The notes under the pieces are model-generated. The model had not been told where the DNA came from and ran no database searches. It worked only from the letters and a program-made list of their open reading frames with translations. A DNA stretch of 64,000 nucleotides from RGVT01 sp037129475 (lineage in GTDB: Bacteria > Planctomycetota > Planctomycetia > Pirellulales > UBA1268), in contig JBAXUY010000003.1 in the NCBI GenBank assembly GCA_037129475.1, positions 41,010-105,009 on the forward strand, given 5' to 3'. The translations under genes were made by a program, and so were the position numbers. How positions within the stretch are numbered: position 1 is the stretch's first letter; each line of letters begins with the position of its first letter. Below are positions 7,952 through 16,695 of the stretch, one piece after another.

Positions 7952-8584
7952 TCATTCAGTCGTGATCCGGAAGTTCCGCAGCTTTACCGGCAGGGCGTGA
8001 TCCTGAAAGCCGATTGCCCCGGTCTTGGGCCGCTGCTTCAAGGGGCCGGCGTCGAGGTCAACTTCGTTGACGACCTCGCCATTCAAGGAAACGGTCAACA
8101 GGTCACCCTTCACCGCAACCTGCATCGCATTCCACTCGCCAGCAGGCTTGGCTGCGTTCACCTGCGGCGGGATTCCCGGAATGACTCCCCCTGCGTCGTG
8201 ATCGGTAAGCTTTGCATCCTTGGGTTTCGAGCCTGAATCGTAGAGCTGCACTTCGATGCCCGACTGCACCGGATTCTTGCGGTCGCCGACATGGAAATAA
8301 AATCCGCTGTTACCGCCTTTTTGGAATTGATACTCGAACGTGGCAGTGAAGTCGCGGCGGTCCTCGCCGTTGAGCCAGAGGTACATGTCGTAGCGGGTCC
8401 AGCCGGCCTCCCCCTTCCGGGGCTCGAGCGATGCAACGTCGTCGGTCTCGAGCCTCCAGTTGCCCTTCGTCGTCCAGTGTTTTGCGAGGTCTCCTCCGGC
8501 GAGCAGATCGGGAGCCTCTGCGTTGGTGTTGCCGAAGCAGGCCATCATGAGGAAAACAAGGGGCAGAGCGGATCGAAACAGCAT
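7952..8584 (-). CDS. DUF1080 (3-keto-disaccharide hydrolase family) exported protein
   Basis: A 210-aa protein with an N-terminal signal (MLFRSALPLVFLMMACF) and a concanavalin-like beta-sandwich of the DUF1080 family. Family marks are WRLETDDVASLEP, GNSGFYFHVGD, SGIEVQLYDSGS and the C-terminal GAIGFQDHALPVKLRNFRI. Pfam now names this family 3-keto-disaccharide hydrolase, because members cleave glycosides oxidised at C3. The ATG at 8584 follows a good GAGGAAA ribosome site; the frame start at 8629 would place the signal peptide internally. Its place in an operon with a haem protein and a DUF1501 protein fits a pathway that oxidises sugars before hydrolysis (inference). Confidence 0.85.
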   Translation of the reverse strand: MLFRSALPLVFLMMACFGNTNAEAPDLLAGGDLAKHWTTKGNWRLETDDVASLEPRKGEAGWTRYDMYLWLNGEDRRDFTATFEYQFQKGGNSGFYFHVGDRKNPVQSGIEVQLYDSGSKPKDAKLTDHDAGGVIPGIPPQVNAAKPAGEWNAMQVAVKGDLLTVSLNGEVVNEVDLDAGPLKQRPKTGAIGFQDHALPVKLRNFRITTE

Positions 8585-8650
8585 TGTGGGTGTTTCCTCA
8601 GGAAGGGAGTTCGAGTCGGCACGCCTCAAGAGGGCGCATTGGCAGACCGG

Positions 8651-9178
8651 TCACGGTGCATCATTGGTCGTTAAATCGAACACGAGATCTCTCGTTGGGC
8701 CAGCGATCGACGCCGAAAGGCCGCTCGAGTCTGGTGAGCTATACCGCTTCGGAACGATATACCTCTCGATCGTCGGGACGGCGGTCATCACCTCGACCGT
8801 CACCCCGGTCTTGCCCTCTTCGGGGGATCCGAGCGGAAACTGAGCCGGGCGGCCAGTCGACCAAACTGCAAGCAGGGCCACCACGGCGTAGTCGCCGGGC
8901 GGCAGGCCAGGCTTCATACCTGCCTCGCGCATCAAGAACCGGCCATCGGCATCGGTCTCACCAAGCCCTGGGCGGCCCTTTCCGCGCGGAATGAACGTGA
9001 CGCTGGCCCCGGCAACCGGCTTGCCGTCGAGCGTGATCACGCCTTCGACGGGCACGCGTCCATGCCACTCGCCGCAACCGACGGTCAAGACAAAAACGGG
9101 CGCGACCACGGCCAACGCGCGCACTACACTCCGCGGCAGTTCGGCAGTCCAATCAGTGTGTCGCGTCGTCAAATGCAC
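8651..9178 (-). CDS. Lipoprotein with carboxypeptidase-regulatory-like (transthyretin-like) fold
   Basis: A 175-aa protein. A hydrophobic segment ending VLTVGC-GEW gives a lipobox-like site, then one Ig-like regulatory domain: VPVEGVITLDGKPVAGASVTFIP, GETDADGRF and LPPGDYAVVA. This short lipoprotein type is very common in planctomycetes and has no defined function. The start is GTG at 9178, with a GGGGAG ribosome site about 4-5 bases upstream. It lies between the DUF1501 and DUF1080 genes and is probably co-transcribed. It may be a structural or binding partner at the membrane (inference). Confidence 0.75.
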   Translation of the reverse strand: MHLTTRHTDWTAELPRSVVRALAVVAPVFVLTVGCGEWHGRVPVEGVITLDGKPVAGASVTFIPRGKGRPGLGETDADGRFLMREAGMKPGLPPGDYAVVALLAVWSTGRPAQFPLGSPEEGKTGVTVEVMTAVPTIERYIVPKRYSSPDSSGLSASIAGPTRDLVFDLTTNDAP

Positions 9179-9200
9179 CCGTCTCCCCGATTCCGCCGGC

Positions 9201-10685
9201 TCAGCTGAGCACTGGCTGGATGACGTGTCCGTGAACGTCCGTCAGTCGCCGCTCGATGCCGTTGTTGTAAAACGAGAGCCGGGTGTGGTCGAGCCCGAGC
9301 AGGTGGAGGATCGTGGCATGGAGATCGTAGATGGTGGCCACGTTTTCCACTGCCTTGTAGCCGAATTCGTCGGTCGCCCCGTACGAAAACGCGCGCTTCA
9401 CGCCGGCGCCGGCCAGCCACACAGTGAAACCCGACGGATTGTGGTCGCGACCGCTGGCATTCTTTTGGAATGTCGGCATCCGCCCAAACTCGGTCACGAA
9501 TGCCACGAGTGTGTCGGCGAGCAAGCCACGGTCCTTCAGATCGCGGAGCAGCCCCGCGACCGGTTGGTCGAGGATCGGCCCGTGCACGCCGTATTGCTTC
9601 ACGAGCGTCTTGTGGCCGTCCCAATTGCCGACGCCCTCGCCCATCGCGTAGGCGCCGTTGAAGAGCTGCACGAACCGTACGCCCTTTTCGACCAGCCGAC
9701 GGGCGAGGATGCAGTTCCGGGCAAATCGAGCCTTGACCGAATTCTGCGTGTCGTCGGCGCCGTAGAGTTTGAGCGTCTCGGCCGATTCGTCGCCAAGGTC
9801 GGAAATTCTGGCGGCTGAAAGCTGCATCTTCGCCGCCAATTCATACGCGCTGATCCGCGCCGCGAGATCCGAATCGCCCGGATGGCGGGAAAGGTGCTCA
9901 TCGTTGAGCATCTTGATGAAATCGCGGCTGGCGAGGTCGGCCTCCTCGGAGATGGCGGCTGGCCGAAACAGGTTGGGGATCGGCTTGTCGGCGTTGAAAG
10001 GCGTGCCCTGGAACACGGCCGGCAGAAACGCCGATTGCCACTGCCGCGGGCCGATCTGCGGGCCGCCGCGAGGGTCTGGAATCGCCACGAAGGCGGGCAG
10101 ATCGTCACAGTCACTTCCCAGTGCGTACGTCACCCAGGCGCCCACGCTCGGGAAGCCATCGAGCGTGAAGCCTGTCGCCATCTGGTTTTCGGCGGGACCG
10201 TGGGTGTTGCTCTTGGCCGTCATCGAATGAATGAAGCACATCTCGTCGGCCATCTCGCCGAGCAAAGGCAGGAGGTCGCTCGTCATTTTGCCGCTCTGGC
10301 CACGCGGCTTGAACTCCCACTGCGGCTTGATCAGGTTTCCCTGCTCACCCTGAAACGTGATCAGCTTTTCGCCGCCAGCGACTGGCATCGGGGTGTCGTG
10401 ACGCTTGACGAGCTCCGGCTTGTAGTCGAACGAATCGACGTGGGAGAGCGCGCCCGAGCAGAAAATCATCAGTACGTTTTTCGCCTTGGGCGCGAAGTGC
10501 GGCTTCCTCGCGGCGTAGGGCCGCGCCGGATCGATGAGCGGGCGAATCGGCGGATCGGCACCGAGCAGCCTCTGCTGGTGAAGGATCGCCGCCAAGGCGA
10601 TGCCGCCGAGGCCGGTGCCGCCGAATTGGAGGAATCCACGGCGATCCAGCATCCTCCGGCCAGCATGGGAAAGGTCGTGTCGCAT
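9201..10685 (-). CDS. DUF1501 protein, Tat-exported
   Basis: A 494-aa member of the DUF1501 family (alkaline-phosphatase-like superfamily). The N-terminus has a Tat signal (DRRGFLQFGGTGLGGIALAA), then HFAPKAKNVLMIFCSGALSHVDSFDYKPEL, which opens the domain. The conserved C-terminus is TEFGRMPTFQ, GRDHNPSGFTVWLAGAGVKRA, HLLGLDHTRL and LTDVHGHVIQPVLS. The ATG at 10685 is chosen because the frame to 10748 overlaps the cytochrome gene upstream; the gap to that gene is 17 bases. DUF1501 genes are almost always paired with PSCyt/DUF1549/DUF1553 cytochrome genes in planctomycetes, as here. The activity is unknown. Confidence 0.88.
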   Translation of the reverse strand: MRHDLSHAGRRMLDRRGFLQFGGTGLGGIALAAILHQQRLLGADPPIRPLIDPARPYAARKPHFAPKAKNVLMIFCSGALSHVDSFDYKPELVKRHDTPMPVAGGEKLITFQGEQGNLIKPQWEFKPRGQSGKMTSDLLPLLGEMADEMCFIHSMTAKSNTHGPAENQMATGFTLDGFPSVGAWVTYALGSDCDDLPAFVAIPDPRGGPQIGPRQWQSAFLPAVFQGTPFNADKPIPNLFRPAAISEEADLASRDFIKMLNDEHLSRHPGDSDLAARISAYELAAKMQLSAARISDLGDESAETLKLYGADDTQNSVKARFARNCILARRLVEKGVRFVQLFNGAYAMGEGVGNWDGHKTLVKQYGVHGPILDQPVAGLLRDLKDRGLLADTLVAFVTEFGRMPTFQKNASGRDHNPSGFTVWLAGAGVKRAFSYGATDEFGYKAVENVATIYDLHATILHLLGLDHTRLSFYNNGIERRLTDVHGHVIQPVLS

Positions 10686-10702
10686 GGATGCGATGCTCCG
10701 AT

Positions 10703-13582
10703 TCAATAGACCGTGATGAATTCGCTGGCATTGAAGAGGCTGCGACACAGCATCGGGAGACCGTGCCGGTCGACGAGCTGCCGCCCCGCGGCCTGTTCGG
10801 CGGGCGTCGCATCTCGGCCGAAAGCCAGGAGCACCGCCCGGCCAACCTGCTTTGCAGAGTCCTCACCAACCTCCCGCCTCACCCGCTCTGCGAACCGCAT
10901 GGCCTGGTCGAGGAGAAACTCCCCGTTGAGCATATTGAGCGCCTGAAGCGGCGTGGTGCTGACCGTCCGCTTGGGCTGCACCTGCCCCGCATCGGGGCAG
11001 TCGAACGCCCCGAAGAAGGAATCCAGTTCAGCTCGGGGCTTGCTCTGGTAGACCATGCGGCGAAAGTCGTCCTGCGAGAAGGTCGTCTTCGTGACGTAGA
11101 CCTTCACATAGTTGCCGTTGGGCTCGAAGAGGTCGAAACCCGGCCCGCCTGTCTTCGGATCGAGGCTGCCGCTCACGGCCAGGATCGAGTCGCGAAGCGG
11201 CTCGGCCTCGAGCCGCCGAGGCGGATAACGCCAGAGAAGGCGGCTGTCTGAATCCACGGCCAGACTTTCGGGCCGGGCTGCGCTCGACTGCCGGTACGTG
11301 CGGCTCGTGACGATCAGCCGGTGCACGGCCTTGAGCCTCCAGCCACCGTCGATCAACTCACTCGCGAGCCAATCGAGGAGTTCCGGGTGGCTGGGCCTGC
11401 CGCCGTTGACGCCGAGGTCGCTGGGGGTATCGACGAAGCCGTTACCGAAATGGTAGTGCCAGAGACGATTCACGATCACCCGCGCAGTGAGCGGATTGTC
11501 ATTCGCCGCGATCCAGTCGGCGAGCCTGGCACGACGATCCTTTTCAGGCGCCTCAAAATCGAGCTGCCACGGCGCGCCGAACTTCGTCAGCCCGCCGGGC
11601 GGCACCTCCTCGCGTGGCGCCATTGGATCACCCCGAAAAAAGCGATGGGTTTTTGGAGGCTTTGCGTTGAATATGCCCACATACGCTTTGGGCGCTTCCT
11701 TGATCGCGGCCAGCCGCTTCTCGGCATCGCTTACAGACGCGACGAGGCTTTCGGCCTCGGCGCGTTCGTTGGGGGAGAGATCGGCGGCCATTTTGAGGGC
11801 CGGCGCCTCGCTGCCGTACGGAATGCGATCGGCATCGCTGGCCACGACCGTCCACTTTTCAGCATCCTCCGAAACGGCCACCTCGTATTTCGTGGGCACC
11901 CGATCGGAGTAGGTCGCGGCTGGACTCCGATCCCGGCTCCAGGTGACCCGAGCCACGTCCCGCAGCTCTTTGAGTTCGAGCTGCACCCATCCTTTGCCGG
12001 CCTCGTCGGAAATCCACGATCTCCCGTTGCCATACAGCCCGTCGTTGACGTGCGCGAGCTTATGGAAGGGGTTGCCCTCCTTCTGAAAGACGCCCGACGC
12101 CGTCGGTTTCGCGCCTTTGGCCACGTTGCTTCCATCCGTGGCGAAGACATCGATCTCGTCGATGCACGGTTCGCCTCCGGTCGTCGCCTTGACCGTGAAC
12201 CGGACGAACCTGGCGGTCACCGCCGGGAATGACTCCACGTTTTCACGCGCCGAGACCTGTGGACGATGGATGACAATCTTGCCCGCCGACTGGAGTTCGA
12301 CGAGCCGCCCACGATCGCTGTTCAACTCCTGCTCGAGGGCGGCAATCTTCTGCCGACGTTCCTGCTCGTGCGCAGCGGAGAGATACGGACGCTCGCCGTG
12401 CAGGACTCCCTCGAAAACGGCCTTGAGCCGGTAGTAGTCGGCCTGAGGCAGTGGGTCAAACTTGTGGTCGTGGCACCGCGCGCAGCCGACCGTAAGACCC
12501 AGAAATGTTGAACCGACGGTGCTCACCATGTCATGGAGTTCGTCGGCACGCTGGTTCGCGGTCAGAACGGGGTCGGGTGATCCGACCCGGTCTTTCGGTC
12601 CGCCCACCAAGAATCCGGTAGCCGGATGCACGCCGAGCGTGTCGCCGGCCAGTTGCTCGCGAATGAACTGGTCGTAGGGCTTGTCGGAATTAAACGAATC
12701 GATCACCCAATCACGATAGGGCCAGGCGTTCGTTCGGGCCTTGTTCATTTCGAAGCCGTCGCTCTCCGCGAACCTCACGACGTCGAGCCAATGCCGCGCC
12801 CAGCGCTCGCCGTAGTGGGGGGACGCCAGAAGCCGGTTCACCAGGTCCTGGTAAGCTGCTTCCCCACCGCCCGGCGAACGGCATGCGGTCTCAAAGGCAG
12901 CGATCTCCTCCGGCGTGGGTGGCAGACCGATGAGGTCGAACGACACCCTGCGGATCAGCGTGCGCGGATCGGCTTCGGGATTGAATACCAGCTTGCTCGC
13001 GGCGAGCTTCGCCGCTATGAACGCGTCGACAGGGTTGGAGGCCTGCATCTCATCGTCGGAGCGCGGTACCTCCGGCCGCCTGATTGGCTGAAACGCCCAG
13101 TGACCGGAACCTTTTTCGACTTTCGCGGATGCCGCGGGCAGCATGGACGCCGGCAGCGTTGCCACGTCGTCAGGCCAGACCGCGCCCGCCTCGATCCATT
13201 CCCGGACGAGCCGCTGCTCGTTGGCCGAGAGAGGCGGGCCTTCCGCCGGCATCCGCATCTCCTTGTCATCAGTACTGATCCGCACGAAGAGTTCGCTCTC
13301 CACCGGATTTCCGACCACGATGCCCGCCGTGCCGGAGTCACCCCCCTTCATCGCCTGCTCGCGCCGATCGATCCGAAACCCGCTTTCGGCCGACTCCGGG
13401 CCATGGCAGGCCGCACACTTCGCCGCGAGCAGCGGCGCGATGGCGTCTCGGAATTGGTTGTCCGCGTCGCCCTGAATCGCCTCAGCCCGAGCGTTCAAGC
13501 GACCGGAGAACACAGGGCAGACGACGAGCAGCATCGCCCCACTCGCCACCGCGGCGTTCATCACGCGTTGCAAACCCGCCAT
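10703..13582 (-). CDS. Secreted PSCyt1/DUF1549/DUF1553 cytochrome with discoidin-like insert
   Basis: A 959-aa exported protein. Signal peptide, then a planctomycete cytochrome c domain with haem motif C56-A-A-C-H60 and distal MRMP as a probable Met ligand. DUF1549 follows (about 184-390, with PVDAFIAAKL and CARCHDHKFDPL, a second CxxCH). A coiled stretch leads to an F5/8 type C-like domain (about 445-590: ARFVRFTVK, HVNDGLYGNGRSW, VTWSRDRS), then DUF1553 (about 688-930: NPLTARVIVNRLWHYHFG). The ATG at 13582 starts the signal peptide; upstream codons in frame look non-coding. It heads the operon running to the LacI gene. The family is thought to be an electron-transfer or redox enzyme of polysaccharide use; no reaction is proven. 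Confidence 0.88.
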   Translation of the reverse strand: MAGLQRVMNAAVASGAMLLVVCPVFSGRLNARAEAIQGDADNQFRDAIAPLLAAKCAACHGPESAESGFRIDRREQAMKGGDSGTAGIVVGNPVESELFVRISTDDKEMRMPAEGPPLSANEQRLVREWIEAGAVWPDDVATLPASMLPAASAKVEKGSGHWAFQPIRRPEVPRSDDEMQASNPVDAFIAAKLAASKLVFNPEADPRTLIRRVSFDLIGLPPTPEEIAAFETACRSPGGGEAAYQDLVNRLLASPHYGERWARHWLDVVRFAESDGFEMNKARTNAWPYRDWVIDSFNSDKPYDQFIREQLAGDTLGVHPATGFLVGGPKDRVGSPDPVLTANQRADELHDMVSTVGSTFLGLTVGCARCHDHKFDPLPQADYYRLKAVFEGVLHGERPYLSAAHEQERRQKIAALEQELNSDRGRLVELQSAGKIVIHRPQVSARENVESFPAVTARFVRFTVKATTGGEPCIDEIDVFATDGSNVAKGAKPTASGVFQKEGNPFHKLAHVNDGLYGNGRSWISDEAGKGWVQLELKELRDVARVTWSRDRSPAATYSDRVPTKYEVAVSEDAEKWTVVASDADRIPYGSEAPALKMAADLSPNERAEAESLVASVSDAEKRLAAIKEAPKAYVGIFNAKPPKTHRFFRGDPMAPREEVPPGGLTKFGAPWQLDFEAPEKDRRARLADWIAANDNPLTARVIVNRLWHYHFGNGFVDTPSDLGVNGGRPSHPELLDWLASELIDGGWRLKAVHRLIVTSRTYRQSSAARPESLAVDSDSRLLWRYPPRRLEAEPLRDSILAVSGSLDPKTGGPGFDLFEPNGNYVKVYVTKTTFSQDDFRRMVYQSKPRAELDSFFGAFDCPDAGQVQPKRTVSTTPLQALNMLNGEFLLDQAMRFAERVRREVGEDSAKQVGRAVLLAFGRDATPAEQAAGRQLVDRHGLPMLCRSLFNASEFITVY

Positions 13583-13834
13583 GGGAGAACCTTGTCGTCC
13601 GTGGTACATGTCGGACTTTTTGATTGTATCGTCCCCCGACTCCGCCGGTCCCATGGCATCCGCAGGAAAACTGTTACGTTTTTGCGACCCATCCTCGCCG
13701 GCCCGTCGCGGATTCTGCATGCTTTACCGCTCCCGAGACTAGCATGGATTAGCTACCATGCACTATCGATCTCGTAGCGCGACGTCCCGGTGCCGTCTGA
13801 AGTCGTCGCCATTCATCGCCGGGAGCACGTGCGC
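13583..13834. promoter_or_regulatory. Divergent promoter region with palindrome
   Basis: This 252-base gap separates the divergent PSCyt operon and the DUF1552 gene. It contains GCATGG-(8 nt)-CCATGC at 13742-13761, an inverted repeat of the size bound by LacI or AraC-type proteins. It also has GTTACGTTTTTGCG at 13674-13687, which shares ACGTTTTT with the palindrome upstream of the isomerase. No clear sigma-70 boxes can be named. Confidence 0.35.
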
Positions 13835-15115
13835 ATGCATCTGGATCGACGTCGATTTCTGAGGGGCGCTGGATCGATCATCGCCCTTCCGGCGCTCGGA
13901 TCGTTCGGCTTCCGTCGGTTCGCGGCAGCGGCGGCGGCGAGCGTGCGGCCCAAGCGCATGATCTTCATCGGATTTGGCTGGGGGATCACGGAGGAGACAT
14001 GGCTTCCCGACAAGACACAGACGGGCGTTGACTGGGCGCTGCCCGATGGCCTCCAGCCACTCGCGAGGCATCGCAACCAGATCACGATCGTCCAAAACAC
14101 CTTCCATCAGCACTCGACCGACCCGCATGCGTGCAGCACGTTCTGGCTTACGGGGGCGAACAAGTTCGGAGTGCCAGGCAAAAGCTTCTCCAACACGATT
14201 TCGGTCGACCAGGTGGCGGCGGAACAGTTTGGCAGGGACACAAGGCTGACGTCGCTGACCCTGAGCGGCCCAGCCGACAGCCACGGCCCTGGCCTCTCGC
14301 TCGCCTGGAATCGACAGGGAAAGCCGGTGGCCGGCCTCGAAAACCCTGTGGTCGCCTTTCACAGGCTTTTTTCGGATGAAGCAACGTCGCTGGAGAAGCG
14401 CCAGGCGGATCTCAAAAACCAGCGGAGTGTGCTCGACGTAGTCCTCGAGGATGCCCGTGATCTTGAGCGCGGCCTGAGCCGCGATGACGTGGACAAGCTG
14501 CGTGAGTATTTCGAGTCGATCCGCGACATCGAGACCCGCCTCGCCAAGGAGGAGCAGTGGCTCGCCGTTCCCAAGGCCAAGCCAGCCGAGGCGATGCCTG
14601 AACCAGGCAACAGCATGAAGGGCGACCGGCAGGTCGGCGTGATGTATGACCTCATGGTCGCGGCCCTGCAGACCGAAGCGACCCGGGTGGCGACCTACCG
14701 ACAGCCAGCGCAGCTCTTCATCGACGGCCTGGGCATCCCTTTCAATGGGCACAATCTCAGTCACTATACGCCCGGGCCGCGCATGGAGGCGAGCCAGGTC
14801 CGCGACCGCGGCATGTCGACCGTGCTCGCACACTTGATCGACCGGCTCAAGGCGGTCAAGGAGCCCGATGGTTCGAGCCTGTTCGACCACACGAGCGTGG
14901 TTTTCGGTTCGAACGTCCGCAGCCAGCATTACCTGGAGAACTGCCCCACACTGCTCACCGGCGGCGGCGCTGGGATCAAACTCGGCCACCACGTCGTTTT
15001 GGCCGATCCGAAGACACCCCTGTGCAACGTATTCCTCACGTTGCTCAAAGGAGTCGGCATCGAAACCCCTTCGTTCGGTGACTCCACGGGAATCATCGAC
15101 GAATTGATGGCGTGA
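13835..15115 (+). CDS. DUF1552 protein, Tat-exported
   Basis: A 426-aa member of the DUF1552 family. Tat signal MHLDRRRFLRGAGSIIALPALGSFG, then KRMIFIGFGWGITEETWLP, STDPHACSTFWLTG, a charged coil (LEKRQADLKNQRSVLDVVLE to RDIETRLAKEEQW), and the C-terminal SVVFGSNVRSQHYLENCPTLLTGG. The ATG at 13835 has GGGAG upstream; the frame opening at 13790 is not needed. DUF1552 proteins usually occur with DUF1592/DUF1588 (PSD2-type) cytochromes, but the neighbour here is a divergent PSCyt1/DUF1553 operon, while the window's only PSD2 gene is 27 kb away. The function is unknown; the fold resembles that of DUF1501. Confidence 0.85.
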   Translation: MHLDRRRFLRGAGSIIALPALGSFGFRRFAAAAAASVRPKRMIFIGFGWGITEETWLPDKTQTGVDWALPDGLQPLARHRNQITIVQNTFHQHSTDPHACSTFWLTGANKFGVPGKSFSNTISVDQVAAEQFGRDTRLTSLTLSGPADSHGPGLSLAWNRQGKPVAGLENPVVAFHRLFSDEATSLEKRQADLKNQRSVLDVVLEDARDLERGLSRDDVDKLREYFESIRDIETRLAKEEQWLAVPKAKPAEAMPEPGNSMKGDRQVGVMYDLMVAALQTEATRVATYRQPAQLFIDGLGIPFNGHNLSHYTPGPRMEASQVRDRGMSTVLAHLIDRLKAVKEPDGSSLFDHTSVVFGSNVRSQHYLENCPTLLTGGGAGIKLGHHVVLADPKTPLCNVFLTLLKGVGIETPSFGDSTGIIDELMA

Positions 15116-15141
15116 GCCGCAGGCCGTTGACTGAAGGCGAC

Positions 15142-15158
15142 TGTATTTTATATTTATT
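15142..15158. promoter_or_regulatory. AT-rich operator candidate, site A
   Basis: TGTATTTTATATTTATT lies 101 bases upstream of the SDR start, in a region where the rest is GC-rich. It shares the core ATTTTATAT with sites at 20074-20092 and 30945-30964. A GntR regulator encoded in the same cluster is the likely binder (inference). Confidence 0.5.
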
Positions 15159-15259
15159 CTCCCATGCCTTTCGGCAGCCATCGTGGCAGCTTGTTCGGGA
15201 GGCGCCTCTCCGTGGTCGATGGGGTTGAAGATCGAGAGGCTTTTGCGGAAGGACAGTCC

Positions 15260-16042
15260 ATGAAACTCGGGAACAAGGTCGCCATCGTCACCGGCGGGGC
15301 CTCCGGTATCGGCAAAGGGATCTGCCTGGCATTCGCCAAGGAAGGGGCGAAGGTCTGTGTGGTCGATGTGGATGCAGATCGCGGTGCAAAAGTCGTCGAC
15401 CACCTCAAGACCGCCGGCGCGGCGGCTTGTTTCGTCAGGGCCGACGTGGGCGAAGAGCCGGATGTCGTTCGCTATGTGGCCGACACGGTGGCGACGTTCG
15501 GCCGCGTGGACATCATGGTGAACAACGCTGCCGTCATCCAGCAAGCGAAGGTCGTCGACTTGGATGTGGCGGAGTGGGATCGCATCCTCAAGAACAATCT
15601 GCGGAGTGTGTTCCTGGGTAGCAAGTATGCCGCCCGACAGATGATCAAGCAGGGCGGGGGAGGGCGGATCATCAACATTTCCTCGATCCACGCCGAGCTC
15701 TCGGAACCCCAGGCGGCTGCCTACACGGCCTCGAAGGGGGGCATCAATGCGTTCACTCGCACCCTGGCGACGGAACTCGCGCCCCACAAGATCACGGCCA
15801 ACGTGCTCCAGCCGGGGGCCACGTTCACGGAACTCACCGTTCCGATGTACACGCCCGCCGTCAAGAAGGCGCTGTTCGAGCGAGTTCCGCTGAAGGCGAT
15901 CGCCAACGTCGAAGACATCGCCTGCGGCGTCGTCTTCATGGCCTCCGACGAGGCGTGGTACATGACCGGCTCGACCATGACGATCGACGGCGGCTATGTG
16001 ATGGACGGCTCGCTCCCGGGAGCCGCCTATTGGACGGAGTAG
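15260..16042 (+). CDS. Short-chain dehydrogenase/reductase, sugar or sugar-acid type
   Basis: A 260-aa classical SDR that would oxidise or reduce a hydroxyl/keto group with NAD(P). The cofactor motif is TGGASGIGKG (11-20); VVDVDAD has Asp at the end of strand 2, which favours NAD. The active site has NNAA, Ser141/142, Tyr155 and Lys159 (YTASKGG). The C-terminus MTGSTMTIDGGYVMDG is typical. ATG 15260 follows GAAGGA; the longer open frame from 15164 includes the promoter. The cyclase gene starts 3 bases after its stop. With the sugar porter and the DapA-type aldolase in the region, a role like KduD (2-keto-3-deoxygluconate) or another sugar-acid dehydrogenase is plausible but not shown. Confidence 0.88.
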   Translation: MKLGNKVAIVTGGASGIGKGICLAFAKEGAKVCVVDVDADRGAKVVDHLKTAGAAACFVRADVGEEPDVVRYVADTVATFGRVDIMVNNAAVIQQAKVVDLDVAEWDRILKNNLRSVFLGSKYAARQMIKQGGGGRIINISSIHAELSEPQAAAYTASKGGINAFTRTLATELAPHKITANVLQPGATFTELTVPMYTPAVKKALFERVPLKAIANVEDIACGVVFMASDEAWYMTGSTMTIDGGYVMDGSLPGAAYWTE

Positions 16043-16045
16043 GCA

Positions 16046-16690
16046 ATGGCTCGCTACATCGACATCAGTGTGCCGACGAGCGCGGCGACCACCGTATTTC
16101 CGGGTGATTCCCGCCCTGAGTTCCACTGGCCAGGCTGGACGCATGAGCGTGGTGATCCGGCCAACGTCGGCTTCTACCGCGGAGGCCTTCATCACGGCAC
16201 CCATGTCGATGCGCCGTGGCACTTCATTCCCGGAGGCAGACGGATTGACGAGATGCCCCTTGCGCACTGGCTCGGCGACTGCGAGGTCGTCGACCTGACC
16301 CACGTCGAGGCGTGCATCGATGCCGACGACCTCGAACAAGCCGAACTGCCAGAGGATGCCCGACGGCTTCTTTTCAAGACTCGCAACGGCCAGTCCGACT
16401 ATTGGCATGAGCCCTGGAATCCCGACTTTATCTACATCGACAAGACCGCCGCCGCATGGTGCACCGCCCGCAGCATCCTCACGGTGGGCCTCGACTACCT
16501 CACCGTCGATCCGCCGACCGAGCCCGGCTTTCCGGCGCACATGGAACTGCTCGGCAAGGAAACCCTGATCATCGAAAATATCTGCCTTCGGGACGTGCCC
16601 GCCGGCCGATACGAGCTGCTCGCAGCTCCCGTGAAGTTGAGCGGGGTTGACGGAGCCTGGTGCCGCGCGCTGTTGCGAACGGAGCGCTGA
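16046..16690 (+). CDS. Cyclase family (kynurenine-formamidase-like) metal hydrolase
   Basis: A 214-aa cytosolic protein of the cyclase superfamily, metal-dependent hydrolases and lyases. The metal-binding signature HGTHVDAPWH is at residues 50-59. VFPGDSRPEFHW near the start and VGLDYLTVD and ENICLRDVPAGRYELLAAPVKL near the end are family features. Members include arylformamidase, isatin hydrolase and sugar-acid enzymes such as lactone hydrolases. It is translated right after the SDR and before the sugar porter, so a lactone or sugar-acid substrate is more likely than a kynurenine one (inference from context). Confidence 0.82.
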   Translation: MARYIDISVPTSAATTVFPGDSRPEFHWPGWTHERGDPANVGFYRGGLHHGTHVDAPWHFIPGGRRIDEMPLAHWLGDCEVVDLTHVEACIDADDLEQAELPEDARRLLFKTRNGQSDYWHEPWNPDFIYIDKTAAAWCTARSILTVGLDYLTVDPPTEPGFPAHMELLGKETLIIENICLRDVPAGRYELLAAPVKLSGVDGAWCRALLRTER

Positions 16691-16695
16691 TCGCG

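Noticed and set aside
13763..16540. 925-aa open frame on the minus strand
   Set aside because: It is antisense to the DUF1552, SDR and cyclase genes, which have clear families. Its composition (Arg/His/Asp-rich, no motif) is that of a GC-rich shadow.
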